Shown: positions 17,762 through 25,861 of the stretch, in pieces
Layout: the number at the start of each line of letters is the position of its first letter
How positions within the stretch are numbered: position 1 is the first letter of the stretch
Source of the DNA: DATMER01 sp031390755
Lineage (GTDB): Bacteria > Acidobacteriota > Thermoanaerobaculia > Multivoradales > UBA5704
Assembly: GCA_031390755.1 (NCBI GenBank)
Contig: JANMTS010000043.1
Span: 1-64,000 of the forward strand
Length of the DNA: 64,000 nt
Reading direction: 5' to 3'
Translations under genes and position numbers: made by a program
Notes under the pieces: model-generated
The model's input: only the letters and a program-made list of their open reading frames with translations
What the model was told of the DNA's origin: nothing
Databases searched by the model: none

Positions 17762-20343
17762 TACGGAAAGCTCAGGCGGGCTCGCTCTGGATTCTTTGCG
17801 GGCTCGCCGTTCTCCTTGCCATGCCGGTGCAGGCCGAGCCTTTCGGCCGCTGCGAGGAGCAGCTCGCCAGGGCTCCGAATCGGTGGGAGCCCGCGCGCTG
17901 CTTCTACGAAGTCGCCCGCAGCGAAGGGCTCTGGGACGATGCCGCAGAACGTCTGGACACGCTGGCTGCCCGGCGTCCGGACCTTCTCTGGCTGCGCCTG
18001 GCCCGCGCCTACGTCGAGGAGGAGCGCGACGCCCGGCGCGCGTCGGCGATCTATCGAGAGGCCATCTCCGCCTTCTCCCTTGCCGGACACGTCGAGGGCG
18101 AGGTTCGCGCCCGTTGTGCCCTGGCCACCTGGCTCACCGCCCAGGAGAACCATGCCGGTGCCGGCCGGGAGCTCGCCCTCGCGGTCGCGGCCGCCGAAAG
18201 AGCGGGTGCCCAGGATGCCTTGGCGGAGGCCCTCGTCTTCCAGGCTCGCCATCTCCACGATCGAGGCACCAGCCTCCAGGAATCCCTTCGGCTCGCCCGC
18301 CGGGCCGAGGGCCTTCTCTTTCCCCGGGGAGACCCTGTCCGGCAGATGCTCTGTCTTGATCTTCTCGCCAGGCTCGAGCGCGACCTTGGCCTTCCCGCTC
18401 AGGCCGCGATCCGCTTTCGCCGTCTTGAGAAGCTGGCCCGGGCGAACGGCAGGCGAAGTCTCGAAGCGAAGGCCCAGCTCGGGCTCGGCGTTCTCCTGGT
18501 GGACGAGCTCGATCGAGCGCCTCGATTCTCCGGTCACCGTGAACGGGCGCTCGTCCAGTTGCGCCAAGCCCTGGAGACGGCCGATTCCGTCGGAGATCCG
18601 GAGATCCTGGCGGGGATTCTCGCCAGCCTCTCCCATCTTCTTGAATCCCGGGAAAGGATGGAGGCGCTCGACCGGTGCATCGCGCTCGCTCAGGGCCGTT
18701 ACGAGGCTCTTGCCGCCTCCTGTCTCCTTTCGCGCTCCCGGATCGAGGCCGACGAAGGGGACGCAACCGCGGCCGACCGGTTTCTCGACGAGGCTCGGGC
18801 TGCAGCCGAGCGCTCCGGGGACCTCGACACGATTGCCCGGTTCTGGTTTGACCGGATGAACATCCGTTGGCGCTTCGGGCCGCCCGATCAAGCGGTCTCC
18901 GACTCCATCGAAGCCATCAGGGCGGTCGAAGCCCTTCGCGACCTCCAGCTCGAACAGGCGGGAAGCGCCGGTCTCTTCTCCCGCTGGCTGGCCCCCTACT
19001 ATGTAGCGTCCGGCCACTCCCTCGAAGCCTTTCAGGGTTCGGGCGATCCAGCCGACCTCGACCGAGCCTTCGAGATCACCGAGTCGATGCGTGCCCGAGT
19101 CTTGCGGGATCTCCTGGCGTCTCCCCGCTCGCCGGAAGCCCGCCTCTCCCGACGGGCCCTTGAGACGAGCCTCCGCGCGGAGGAAGCGCTTCTTTCCTTC
19201 CAGATGGCTCCGAAGCAGGATCTCTTCGGATTCGCCGGCGGCTCCTGGCTTCTGGTCTCGACACGGAACGGCACGAAGGTCTATCCGCTGCCCGAGACCG
19301 TGGAACGAGCGCATCTGGAAACCGCTGTGCCGGCTCTCCTCGGGTTGATCGAGCGGCGGGACGGCTCCGAGGCGGAGCTGGCGTCAGCCCTGGGCTCGCA
19401 GCTCCTGGGGCAGGCTCTTTCCGACCTCGGTCCGGGCGTCACTCAGTTGATCATCGTTCCCGACGGCGCGCTGCACCTTCTCCCCTTCGCCAACCTGCGT
19501 GTTCATCAAGGCGAAGCGCCGCTTTCCACCCGGTACGAGATTTCGATGGCCTCCTCGACGACCCTCTGGGCACGCTGGCGCCGCCAGCCGCGCCGTGACG
19601 TTCGAGCCGCTCTCGTCCTGGCCGATCCGGAGCTGCCTCGGACCGTTGCTGTTTCCTCAATAAGACGAGGAGACGAGGGTGGGCGACTCTCCGGTGCGCG
19701 CCGGGAGGGACGCCGAATCCTGCGCGACCTGGGATCGCAAAGCATTCTCCGGGTTGGCTCTGCCGCCGGAGAGGGCTCCCTGAAACAGCAGGATCTCTCC
19801 CGCTTCGGAGTTCTCCACCTCGCAACCCACGCCGTCGCCGACGAAGAGAATCCCGCGTCCTCTGCCGTTCTTCTGGCGGCCGATATGTCCGGCCAGGATG
19901 GCCGCCTTGAGGTCGACGAGATCTCCAAGCTGGATCTGAGGGGGAACCTGGTCGCTCTCTCGTCGTGCCGCAGCGCCTCCGGAGCCCTGGTGGGAGGCGA
20001 AGGAGTGATGAGCCTCTCGCGGGCCTTTTTCGCGGCGGGCGCGGCAGTCGTGCTGGGCAGCCTCTGGCCCGTGCGGGACGACGACGCCGAGGCGTTCTTT
20101 GAGGTCTTCTACAACCGCCTCGCAGCCGGCGATACCGCTGCCGCCGCCTTCTCTGCCGCTCAGCGCGAGCGGATTCGGGATGGGGCTCCCGCCGAAGCCT
20201 GGGCCGGCTTTGTTCTCTCCGGCGATGGAAATTGGCGCCTGCCTCCAGAATCGCAGCGTCCCGGCGAAGTATCTCCGACGGTTCTGATCCTGGCGATCGT
20301 GCTCGCCATCTCGACCGCTCTACTGTGGCGGCAAAGGGCCTAG
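17758..20343 (+). CDS. Secreted, membrane-anchored TPR-CHAT (caspase-like) protein
   Basis: 861 residues from TTG 17758 (TTGA overlap with the small gene). A signal peptide or N-terminal helix reads SLWILCGLAVLLAMPVQA, with a likely cut after VQA. Residues ~35-500 are TPR-like helical repeats. The C-terminal CHAT domain (~540-830) has the caspase-type dyad: H691 in LHLATHAVAD and C737 in LVALSSCRSASG, followed by GGEGVMSLSRAFFAAGAAVV. A final helix (VLILAIVLAISTALLW) would anchor it. CHAT domains are cysteine-protease-like. A periplasmic location would be atypical because most known effectors are cytosolic; it rests on the N-terminal helix being cleaved or exported. Confidence 0.85.
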   Translation: MIRKAQAGSLWILCGLAVLLAMPVQAEPFGRCEEQLARAPNRWEPARCFYEVARSEGLWDDAAERLDTLAARRPDLLWLRLARAYVEEERDARRASAIYREAISAFSLAGHVEGEVRARCALATWLTAQENHAGAGRELALAVAAAERAGAQDALAEALVFQARHLHDRGTSLQESLRLARRAEGLLFPRGDPVRQMLCLDLLARLERDLGLPAQAAIRFRRLEKLARANGRRSLEAKAQLGLGVLLVDELDRAPRFSGHRERALVQLRQALETADSVGDPEILAGILASLSHLLESRERMEALDRCIALAQGRYEALAASCLLSRSRIEADEGDATAADRFLDEARAAAERSGDLDTIARFWFDRMNIRWRFGPPDQAVSDSIEAIRAVEALRDLQLEQAGSAGLFSRWLAPYYVASGHSLEAFQGSGDPADLDRAFEITESMRARVLRDLLASPRSPEARLSRRALETSLRAEEALLSFQMAPKQDLFGFAGGSWLLVSTRNGTKVYPLPETVERAHLETAVPALLGLIERRDGSEAELASALGSQLLGQALSDLGPGVTQLIIVPDGALHLLPFANLRVHQGEAPLSTRYEISMASSTTLWARWRRQPRRDVRAALVLADPELPRTVAVSSIRRGDEGGRLSGARREGRRILRDLGSQSILRVGSAAGEGSLKQQDLSRFGVLHLATHAVADEENPASSAVLLAADMSGQDGRLEVDEISKLDLRGNLVALSSCRSASGALVGGEGVMSLSRAFFAAGAAVVLGSLWPVRDDDAEAFFEVFYNRLAAGDTAAAAFSAAQRERIRDGAPAEAWAGFVLSGDGNWRLPPESQRPGEVSPTVLILAIVLAISTALLWRQRA

Positions 20344-20346
20344 GTA

Positions 20347-20514
20347 GATCCGGGGAAAGCTCCTTTCCCTCCATCCGGCAAGACGCCGGCTCCGGGGAAA
20401 GCCTCTTTCCCTCCATCCGGCAAGATGCCGACTCGGGGGAAAGCTCCTTTCCCTCCATCCGGCAAGACGCCGACTCCGGGGAAAGCCGCATTCCCTGCGT
20501 CCGGCGTGGGGTTG
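20347..20514. repeat. 42-bp tandem array (4 units) after the CHAT gene
   Basis: Four units begin at 20347, 20389, 20431 and 20473. Units 1-3 are nearly identical and the fourth is degenerate at its end. Each unit is two palindromic 21-mers: one with GGGAAAGCTCCTTTCCC and one with CCGGCAAGACGCCGG. On the minus strand it encodes a 14-residue repeat, but no gene is supported. It starts four bases after the CHAT stop. Confidence 0.88.
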
Positions 20515-20607
20515 GATCCAGACGGGCTGGATCCTTTGGACGCCGGGTAACCCCTGGCTTCATAAGGACCGCTCTTTGTGACGCACTACACTAGAGCCTG
20601 CCCTGAT

Positions 20608-20628
20608 GCCTGGGGTAACGCCCCAGGC
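20608..20628. terminator. Perfect hairpin between CHAT array and cca (candidate terminator)
   Basis: GCCTGGGG (20608-20615) pairs with CCCCAGGC (20621-20628) around TAACG. It lies 20 bases beyond the cca stop on the minus strand. There is no U-tract, so intrinsic termination is uncertain. The rest of 20515-20648 shows no gene. Confidence 0.35.
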
Positions 20629-20648
20629 GGATTCCCGCCGGCAGCCTC

Positions 20649-21905
20649 CTACAAGTCTCCCGCCGCCAGGGCGGCCCGCAGCAGCGCGGTCGCCTCGTCC
20701 TTCGTCCCGATCGTTCCATCCACCTGCGCCCTGCGCACCACCTGCAGGGCGCGGCCGACCGGCCGTCCCGGAGCCAGCCCGAGCAGCTCCTGGATCTCCG
20801 CACCGTCCAGCAGCCGCGGCAGGTCGAAGAGCGCCTCGCCCTCGCGCCGTGCGAGCTCGGCGAGAGGCGCCACCGCGTGCCGCCACCGCCGGCCGTGCGC
20901 GGCGGCGCGAACCGCGAGGAAGGCGGCGGCCGTGGCCCACTGCGCCCCAGCGTGGTGAAGGAACCGCCGCCGGCCGACGTGGTCCTCCGGCAGCTCCGAG
21001 AGCCGCAGCAGGCGGGCGACCTCCTGGGCCACGGCGCGGGTCAGATAGCCGGCATCCTGGAAACGCTCCAGGTCGGCGAGGCCCAGCCGGTCCGGAAGGT
21101 TTGCGAAGACCGAGGCGAACCGGATGGCCCGGGCGTCCACCGTCGCCGAGGGGAAGTAGCCCCGGATGTCGCGCAGGATCCCCGGCAGCGCGTCGAGCTC
21201 CGACAGAGCCAGGCCGGGCTGCCCCGGCTCTCCGGGGTGCCCGAGCCACAGACCGGGGTAGAGATCCAGCTCCATCAGCAGGGCGAGCCCGCGGGCGGCG
21301 TCCGGATGGTCGAAGAGCAGCAGCAGCTCCTCCCGCACCCGTTCCGACGACACCGCGGCGAGACCGGGGGCGGAGCGGCGGGCGAGGCCCACGGTGTCCG
21401 GCTCCGTCGAGAAGCCGGGCAGGCGCAGAAGGAGCCGGGGGAGGCGCAGCACGCGCAGCGGATCGCCGGTGAAGCTCTCCGGGGTCGTCGCCCGCAGCAC
21501 CCGCCGTCCCAGGTCGCCGACCCCGCCGAACGGATCGACGATCTCCTGAGAGCGCAGATCGAACGCGAACGAGTTGACCGTGAAGTCGCGGCGGGCAAGA
21601 TCCTGGTGCAGGGTGGTGTCGGCGCGGTCCCAGAGATCCACCACGTCCGTCTTGCCCACCAGCCGGTAGGCCGCGAACTCCTTGCCGCCGAGCAGCACGA
21701 GCCGCGCCGGCAGCATCTCGGCCAGCCGCTCCGAGATCTCGCGCCCGCGGCCGGCGACCACCGCGTCGTAGTCGTGGACCGGCAGCCCGAGAGCCTTGTC
21801 GCGAAGCACCCCGCCGACCAGATGCACTTCATCGTCACCTGCCGCCGTGATCAGGGCCTTCACGGCCGGTTGATGGAGAAGGACACGGAAGGAATGGAGC
21901 GGCAT
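20649..21905 (-). CDS. cca: CCA tRNA nucleotidyltransferase / poly(A) polymerase family protein
   Basis: A 418-residue class II nucleotidyltransferase, expected to build or repair tRNA 3' CCA ends. The N-terminal head has VHLVGGVLRDKALGLPVHDY and RRDFTVNSFAFDL; the neck helices follow (GDPLRVLRLPRLLLRLPGF). The metal-binding DxD is present as HDYDAVV, with the first Asp just after the His. The C-terminal part is helical. The polymerase subfamily (CCA-adding, A-adding or poly(A)) cannot be told from sequence alone. The window's tRNA encodes its own CCA, which would make this enzyme a repair function. Confidence 0.85.
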   Translation of the reverse strand: MPLHSFRVLLHQPAVKALITAAGDDEVHLVGGVLRDKALGLPVHDYDAVVAGRGREISERLAEMLPARLVLLGGKEFAAYRLVGKTDVVDLWDRADTTLHQDLARRDFTVNSFAFDLRSQEIVDPFGGVGDLGRRVLRATTPESFTGDPLRVLRLPRLLLRLPGFSTEPDTVGLARRSAPGLAAVSSERVREELLLLFDHPDAARGLALLMELDLYPGLWLGHPGEPGQPGLALSELDALPGILRDIRGYFPSATVDARAIRFASVFANLPDRLGLADLERFQDAGYLTRAVAQEVARLLRLSELPEDHVGRRRFLHHAGAQWATAAAFLAVRAAAHGRRWRHAVAPLAELARREGEALFDLPRLLDGAEIQELLGLAPGRPVGRALQVVRRAQVDGTIGTKDEATALLRAALAAGDL

Positions 21906-21987
21906 GCGCTAAATTGTAACCGTCCTCCCCGTTGGCCGGGCCGCGCAACCGCAACCCGGAGCTCCGCGGGTCCTGAAATGAGGCGCG

Positions 21988-22272
21988 ATGCCGGATGGAA
22001 TGAGTCTCCGGGAATCGGGGATGGAAGCCATACCTTCTGGAATGAGCGCCATCCCTTCTGGGGCGGGCTCCATCCCTTCCGGGATGGCCCTCTACCTTTC
22101 GGGGATGGCCTCCATACCTTTCGGGACGGTCCTCCGGGAATCGGGGATGGGCGTCATCCCATCGGGAATGGGGCCATACCTTTTGGGGATGGACGCCATT
22201 CCTTCTGGGATGAGCCCTCGGGAATCGGGGATGAGAGCCATCCCTTCTGGGATGAGCCGCGGGACGATATAA
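21988..22272 (+). repeat. 21-bp tandem array (13 units), also an open frame of 94 codons
   Basis: Thirteen exact-length 21-bp units fill 21988-22260. A typical unit is ATCCCTTCTGGGATGAGCC; three units (2, 8, 12) instead carry CGGGAATCGGGGATG. Most have an imperfect palindrome (CATCCC-TTCT-GGGATG), so the transcript could form a ladder of hairpins. The plus strand is open from ATG 21988 to TAA 22270, encoding heptads such as IPSGMSA and RESGMEA, with GAGG a few bases before the ATG. The minus strand also encodes heptads (IPEGMAS), as expected of palindromic DNA. The array lies 20 bases before a Uma2 gene and fills most of the 387-bp gap. Confidence 0.9.
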
Positions 22273-22292
22273 TCCGGCCTTGCGGAGGCGTC

Positions 22293-22850
22293 ATGGCAGA
22301 ACCGATCAAGCGGCTTTTTACGGTTTCCGAGTATCACTCCCTGGCGGATGCCGGTATCCTTACCGAGGACGACCGCGTCGAGCTGATCGAGGGGGAGATC
22401 TTCCAAATGGCGGCCATCGGGAACCGGCATGCCGGTTGTGTGAATCGATTGAACCGCCTCCTGGGCCGGGCGGCCGGAGACCGGGCTCTAGTGGCGGTCC
22501 AGAACCCCGTCCTGCTGGACGGAGGCTCCGAGATGGAGCCGGACATCAGCGTGCTTGAGCCGCGGGCGGACGACTACTCGACCTCCCACCCGACCCCGGT
22601 CGATATCCATCTCCTGATCGAGGTGGCGGACACGAGCGCCCGGTTCGACCGCTTCCGGAAGCTGCCGGTCTTCGCCCGCAACGGCATCCCCGAGGTCTGG
22701 CTCGTGGATCTCACCGCCGGTCGGATCGAGGTCTACCGGAACCCGACCGCCGCGGGATATCGAAGCACGCTCCAGGTCAGCGCCGGAGAGACGGTTTCGC
22801 CTCTGGCGTTTCCGGATCTAGAGTTGGCGGTCGGCGAGATTCTGGTTTGA
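22293..22850 (+). CDS. Uma2 family (DUF820) endonuclease-like protein 3
   Basis: A 185-residue Uma2 protein most similar to the copy at 3494-4063: FTVSEYHSLADAGILTEDDR, then VELIEGEIFQMAAIGNRHAG, the EPDISVLEPR core, LIEVADTSARFDRFRKLPVF and GIPEVWLVDL. A GCGGAGG ribosome-binding site precedes ATG 22293. It follows the 21-bp array directly, so any promoter must lie in or before the array. Its last 33 bases overlap the convergent DUF5990 gene. Confidence 0.9.
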   Translation: MAEPIKRLFTVSEYHSLADAGILTEDDRVELIEGEIFQMAAIGNRHAGCVNRLNRLLGRAAGDRALVAVQNPVLLDGGSEMEPDISVLEPRADDYSTSHPTPVDIHLLIEVADTSARFDRFRKLPVFARNGIPEVWLVDLTAGRIEVYRNPTAAGYRSTLQVSAGETVSPLAFPDLELAVGEILV

Positions 22851-23276
22851 GACTCGCCATCCGCCATCCAGCAGGGGCACCGTGGCGCAGGCGGGACCGC
22901 CGTCCTTGCCCGTCCCCGCGAAGCGAGCCTCCATCACCGCATTCCCGCCTGCGAGAACCTGATCGATCAAATCCCAGGTGACCCCCGACAGCTGAATCTT
23001 CGCCCGGCGGGTCCAGGGGGAAGAGAACTGCCCCGCGCTGGTTCCCGAATTGATGTAGACGAACCGGCCGGAAGGCGGCCCCTGGGCGAAGGCACCGCGG
23101 AAGACCGGCGGTCCGCCGGCCCGCTCCCCGACCAGCCGGAGAGGAAAGTCGAACACCAGCCGGTCGTCCAACGTCTGCGAGGCCGGGACGAGGCCGTCCT
23201 TCTTCTCCTGCATGCGGAACGTCACCCCGGACGGGGGTTGGAGGACCGTGATGCGAAAGGGAATCTCGCGTTCCAT
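22818..23276 (-). CDS. DUF5990 family protein
   Basis: A 152-residue protein with the DUF5990-type pattern: EIPFRITVLQPPSGVTFRMQ near the start, LVFDFPLRLVGE, FAQGPPSGRFVYINSGTSAG and the end block ARFAGTGKDGGPACATVPLL. Function is unknown. The start ATG at 23276 fits the family. The 3' end overlaps the convergent Uma2 gene by 33 bases, so read-through of either gene would give antisense RNA to the other. The family name is recalled by pattern and would need a profile search. Confidence 0.7.
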   Translation of the reverse strand: MEREIPFRITVLQPPSGVTFRMQEKKDGLVPASQTLDDRLVFDFPLRLVGERAGGPPVFRGAFAQGPPSGRFVYINSGTSAGQFSSPWTRRAKIQLSGVTWDLIDQVLAGGNAVMEARFAGTGKDGGPACATVPLLDGGWRVSNQNLADRQL

Positions 23277-23323
23277 GATTTCGAGGTCTCCGAGGGAGTA
23301 AAGCCGCGCCCCGACGGATTCGA

Positions 23324-23758
23324 TCAGGGGCGGGCGACCACCGTCCGAACCCAGGAATGCTGGGTCGAAACGGAGTTGAACAGCCGCTTGTCAGCCGTCC
23401 AGAAATCACACTCCCGCTCCTCGGCAAGGGCTAGATAGAAGCTGTCGTAGGCGGCCGAGCGCTTCAGGGCCAGGGTCCATTCGAAGGCGTCCAGGGCCTG
23501 AGCCTGGTCCGGAGCGCAGATGCGAACTCCCAGACTCTGAAGCTGCCCGAGCGCACGACGCCCTTCCTCCGGGGTCAGTACCCCCAGGTTGATGGCCTTG
23601 GCGATGGCGGAGGTGGTTTCGTAGGTCCAGAGCGCTGGAGCGAGAAGCTCGAAGCGGTCCTGAAAGAGGCAGTTGAGAAGATGGCGACAGGAGTCTCGCA
23701 GGGGATCCGGGAGCACGGCCTTGACTGCCAGGCTCGCATCGATCACCGCGACCTTCAT
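23324..23758 (-). CDS. vapC: Type II toxin VapC, PIN-domain ribonuclease
   Basis: A 144-residue intact PIN domain. The acidic metal-binding residues are D7 (VIDASLAVKA), E47 (WTYETTSAI), D105 (AAYDSFYLALA) and D123 (FWTADKRLF). VapC toxins cut RNA, often tRNA or rRNA, when not held by antitoxin. It overlaps the upstream antitoxin gene by four bases. This pair is complete, unlike the broken PIN gene at 442-609. Confidence 0.92.
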   Translation of the reverse strand: MKVAVIDASLAVKAVLPDPLRDSCRHLLNCLFQDRFELLAPALWTYETTSAIAKAINLGVLTPEEGRRALGQLQSLGVRICAPDQAQALDAFEWTLALKRSAAYDSFYLALAEERECDFWTADKRLFNSVSTQHSWVRTVVARP

Positions 23759-23979
23759 TCAGGGCAGGTACGGTGCTCGAGATCCCGGCGATTCTGGGTC
23801 AGGAGGTCGTCAACGGAGAGATCACGCCCCAAGCGGGATCGGATCTCCTTGGCAAGTTGGTCGCTTTCATCCAACCAACGCGCCCAGGAATGGACTCCCG
23901 CGGTCCTCTTCCTGAAAGTCTTCCTGAAAGGAGGTCCACCGGGATCGATCTGCAGGGAACGGTTGGAATGGCGTCTCAT
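23755..23979 (-). CDS. vapB: VapB-type antitoxin
   Basis: A 74-residue protein starting MRRHSNRSLQIDPGG at ATG 23979, which has GGAG six bases upstream; a TTG six codons earlier is possible. The C-terminal part LAKEIRSRLGRDLSVDDLLT followed by NRRDLEHR is the usual toxin-binding tail of VapB proteins in this family. The middle lacks a textbook AbrB or RHH motif, so the DNA-binding fold is not certain. It is co-transcribed with vapC and probably autoregulates the pair. Confidence 0.8.
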   Translation of the reverse strand: MRRHSNRSLQIDPGGPPFRKTFRKRTAGVHSWARWLDESDQLAKEIRSRLGRDLSVDDLLTQNRRDLEHRTCPE

Positions 23980-24062
23980 GTCGGGCTCCGATCCCAAGTT
24001 TAGGACATTGCGGTCGCTGGATCAAGAGCCAATGGAAAGAAAAGGCGTCCTTCAGGGATCTT

Positions 24063-25016
24063 TCAGCCGCCGGCCGCCTCGGCGACTTCGGCGGCGTTCA
24101 AGGCGGTGCCGCGGGTGAGGTTGTCCATGACGGCCCAGATCCAGAAGCCTCCGGAGGGGTCCTGGCGGAGGTGGCCGACGATCACCTGGTCGCTGTTCGC
24201 GGTGTCGATGGGGCCGAGGTGGTCGGGGTCCTTCGCCATCGTCACGATGGGGTTGGCGGTCAGGGCCTTGCGCAGGGTCTTGGGGGTGGTGTCGGCTCCC
24301 AGGCGGACGTACAGGCTCGCGGCGGTGCCATGAAAGATGCCGCCCTGGATCACCTGGAGAGGCACGGGCGGCGTCTCGGGCACGATCTTCTGGAGCATGT
24401 CGGACAGCGGCAGGCTGCTGGCGTCCGCGGGGAGCAGGTTGAAAGCGAGCTGCGCGCCGTAGACCGGCCTCGCCGTTGCGCTGACCATGGCGACGATCTC
24501 CCGGGTCTGCTCGAACAGCTCGTTGACGCCCGGATCGCCCTGGGTCGAGGCGGACTGCACCAGCGTCGCCACCAGGTCGATCGGCTGCAGCGACCGCAGC
24601 GGATGGAGAAGGTGGGCCAGGAGCACCACGCCCGGATGCGGCGAGACGAGACGGGCGCCGGACGCGATGCTGACCACGGCGTCGCTGTTCACACCCGCGA
24701 CCACGGGCACGCCGTCCTCGAGGGTGGCGTCCGGAGAGACCACGATCGTCAGCGCGCTCGCGGGCACGTCGCCGTAGAGCGGACGGTTCACCGCCACCGG
24801 ACCGCAGAAGTAGACGGTCGAGACATCCTTGAGACTGTCGGGCTCGTAGCGCTGCACCAGGGTGGCGGCGCCCTGGAGCGCGGTCAGCGTGCCGACCTCG
24901 TCGGGGTCGGTGGTCAGGAGGCGGACGTCCCGCCACGACTTCAGGCGGCTTTCGAGGGTGTCCCGCAGCTCCTTCCCGATCAGGGTGCCGGGGTGAAGGA
25001 TCGCAATCGCGCTCAT
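24063..25016 (-). CDS. Asd/ArgC-like dehydrogenase homologue lacking the catalytic Cys
   Basis: A 317-residue relative of aspartate-semialdehyde dehydrogenase. The dimerisation-domain pattern is clear: VNELFEQTREIV, YGAQLAFNLLPA and a late GIFHGTAASLYVRLG with the expected His. Where active enzymes have NPNCST with the nucleophilic Cys, this protein has SPHPGVVLL (~125-133). The nucleotide-binding GATGxVG is also altered to HPGTLIG. It is therefore probably a non-catalytic homologue, like the USG-1 group. ATG 25016 is chosen because family similarity starts at MSAIAILHPG. It lies 14 bases after pssA and is co-transcribed with phospholipid genes; its role there is unknown. Confidence 0.8.
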   Translation of the reverse strand: MSAIAILHPGTLIGKELRDTLESRLKSWRDVRLLTTDPDEVGTLTALQGAATLVQRYEPDSLKDVSTVYFCGPVAVNRPLYGDVPASALTIVVSPDATLEDGVPVVAGVNSDAVVSIASGARLVSPHPGVVLLAHLLHPLRSLQPIDLVATLVQSASTQGDPGVNELFEQTREIVAMVSATARPVYGAQLAFNLLPADASSLPLSDMLQKIVPETPPVPLQVIQGGIFHGTAASLYVRLGADTTPKTLRKALTANPIVTMAKDPDHLGPIDTANSDQVIVGHLRQDPSGGFWIWAVMDNLTRGTALNAAEVAEAAGG

Positions 25017-25030
25017 GAGGTCACCTGAAA

Positions 25031-25861
25031 TCAGCGTTTGATGGGAAGGTCGGGAGGCGCCGCGGCTTCGATCGGCTGCGTCGGCTGCGTCGGCTGCGGC
25101 TCCTCGGCACGGGCCGGAGCGCCGCTGCGCAGTCGTCCCCACAGCGCAAGAGCCGGCCCGGACAGGGCATAGAGGACTGAGAAGGTCAGAAAGAACGCAT
25201 AGGGGGCATAGATGAGCACGAGCAGCATGGCAACGATGGGCACGGCCACGCGGTAGCTCATGCGGCGGCGCGGATCGAGCCCCTTGACGCTCCGATAGCG
25301 GAAGGTCGAGACCATCAGCAGGCCGACGACCAGCAGCGAAACCGCCACGATCCCCTGCATCCAGGGGCGCCACTCCGCGTCCGGAGCCCAGAAGAGCATG
25401 GAGCAGATGGTGCCGGCCGCGGCCGGCGTGGGCAGGCCCACGAACCAGCGGTAGTCGACCACCTTGTGCTGCACGTTGAACCGGGCGAGCCGGGTGGCGG
25501 TGCAGACCAGGAAGAAGGCGGAGAGGAGCCAGGCGTCGCGGTGGAAGTCCTGGAGCCCCCAGAGGTAGGTGAGGAGCGCCGGCGTGACGCCGAACGTGGC
25601 CACGTCGGCGAGCGAATCGTAATTCTTGCCGAAGTCGCTCTCCGTGCCGGTGATCCGGGCCATGAACCCGTCCATCGTGTCGACGATGGCGGCGATGAAG
25701 ACGAGCAGCGCCGCCTGCCGGAAGTCGCCGCGCAGTCCGCAGATGATCGCGTAGAAGCCCAGCAGGATGTTGCCGATGGTGAACAGGCTGGGGAGCAGGT
25801 ACGCGCCCCGCTTGAGCCGCTGGGGCATGGCCGGACGGCGGCGGGGCGCGCTGGGTGTCAT
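25031..25861 (-). CDS. pssA: CDP-diacylglycerol-serine O-phosphatidyltransferase
   Basis: A 276-residue membrane enzyme that makes phosphatidylserine from CDP-diacylglycerol and serine. The CDP-alcohol phosphatidyltransferase motif is complete: D61, D64-G65, A68-R69, G78, D82 and D86. About seven helices follow, then a Pro/Thr/Gln-rich tail with a QPTQPTQP repeat. It overlaps psd by four bases; psd product decarboxylates what this enzyme makes, giving phosphatidylethanolamine. Confidence 0.94.
   Translation of the reverse strand: MTPSAPRRRPAMPQRLKRGAYLLPSLFTIGNILLGFYAIICGLRGDFRQAALLVFIAAIVDTMDGFMARITGTESDFGKNYDSLADVATFGVTPALLTYLWGLQDFHRDAWLLSAFFLVCTATRLARFNVQHKVVDYRWFVGLPTPAAAGTICSMLFWAPDAEWRPWMQGIVAVSLLVVGLLMVSTFRYRSVKGLDPRRRMSYRVAVPIVAMLLVLIYAPYAFFLTFSVLYALSGPALALWGRLRSGAPARAEEPQPTQPTQPIEAAAPPDLPIKR

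Noticed and set aside
21988..22260. CRISPR array
   Set aside because: Units are contiguous 21-mers without unique spacers, and no cas genes are present.
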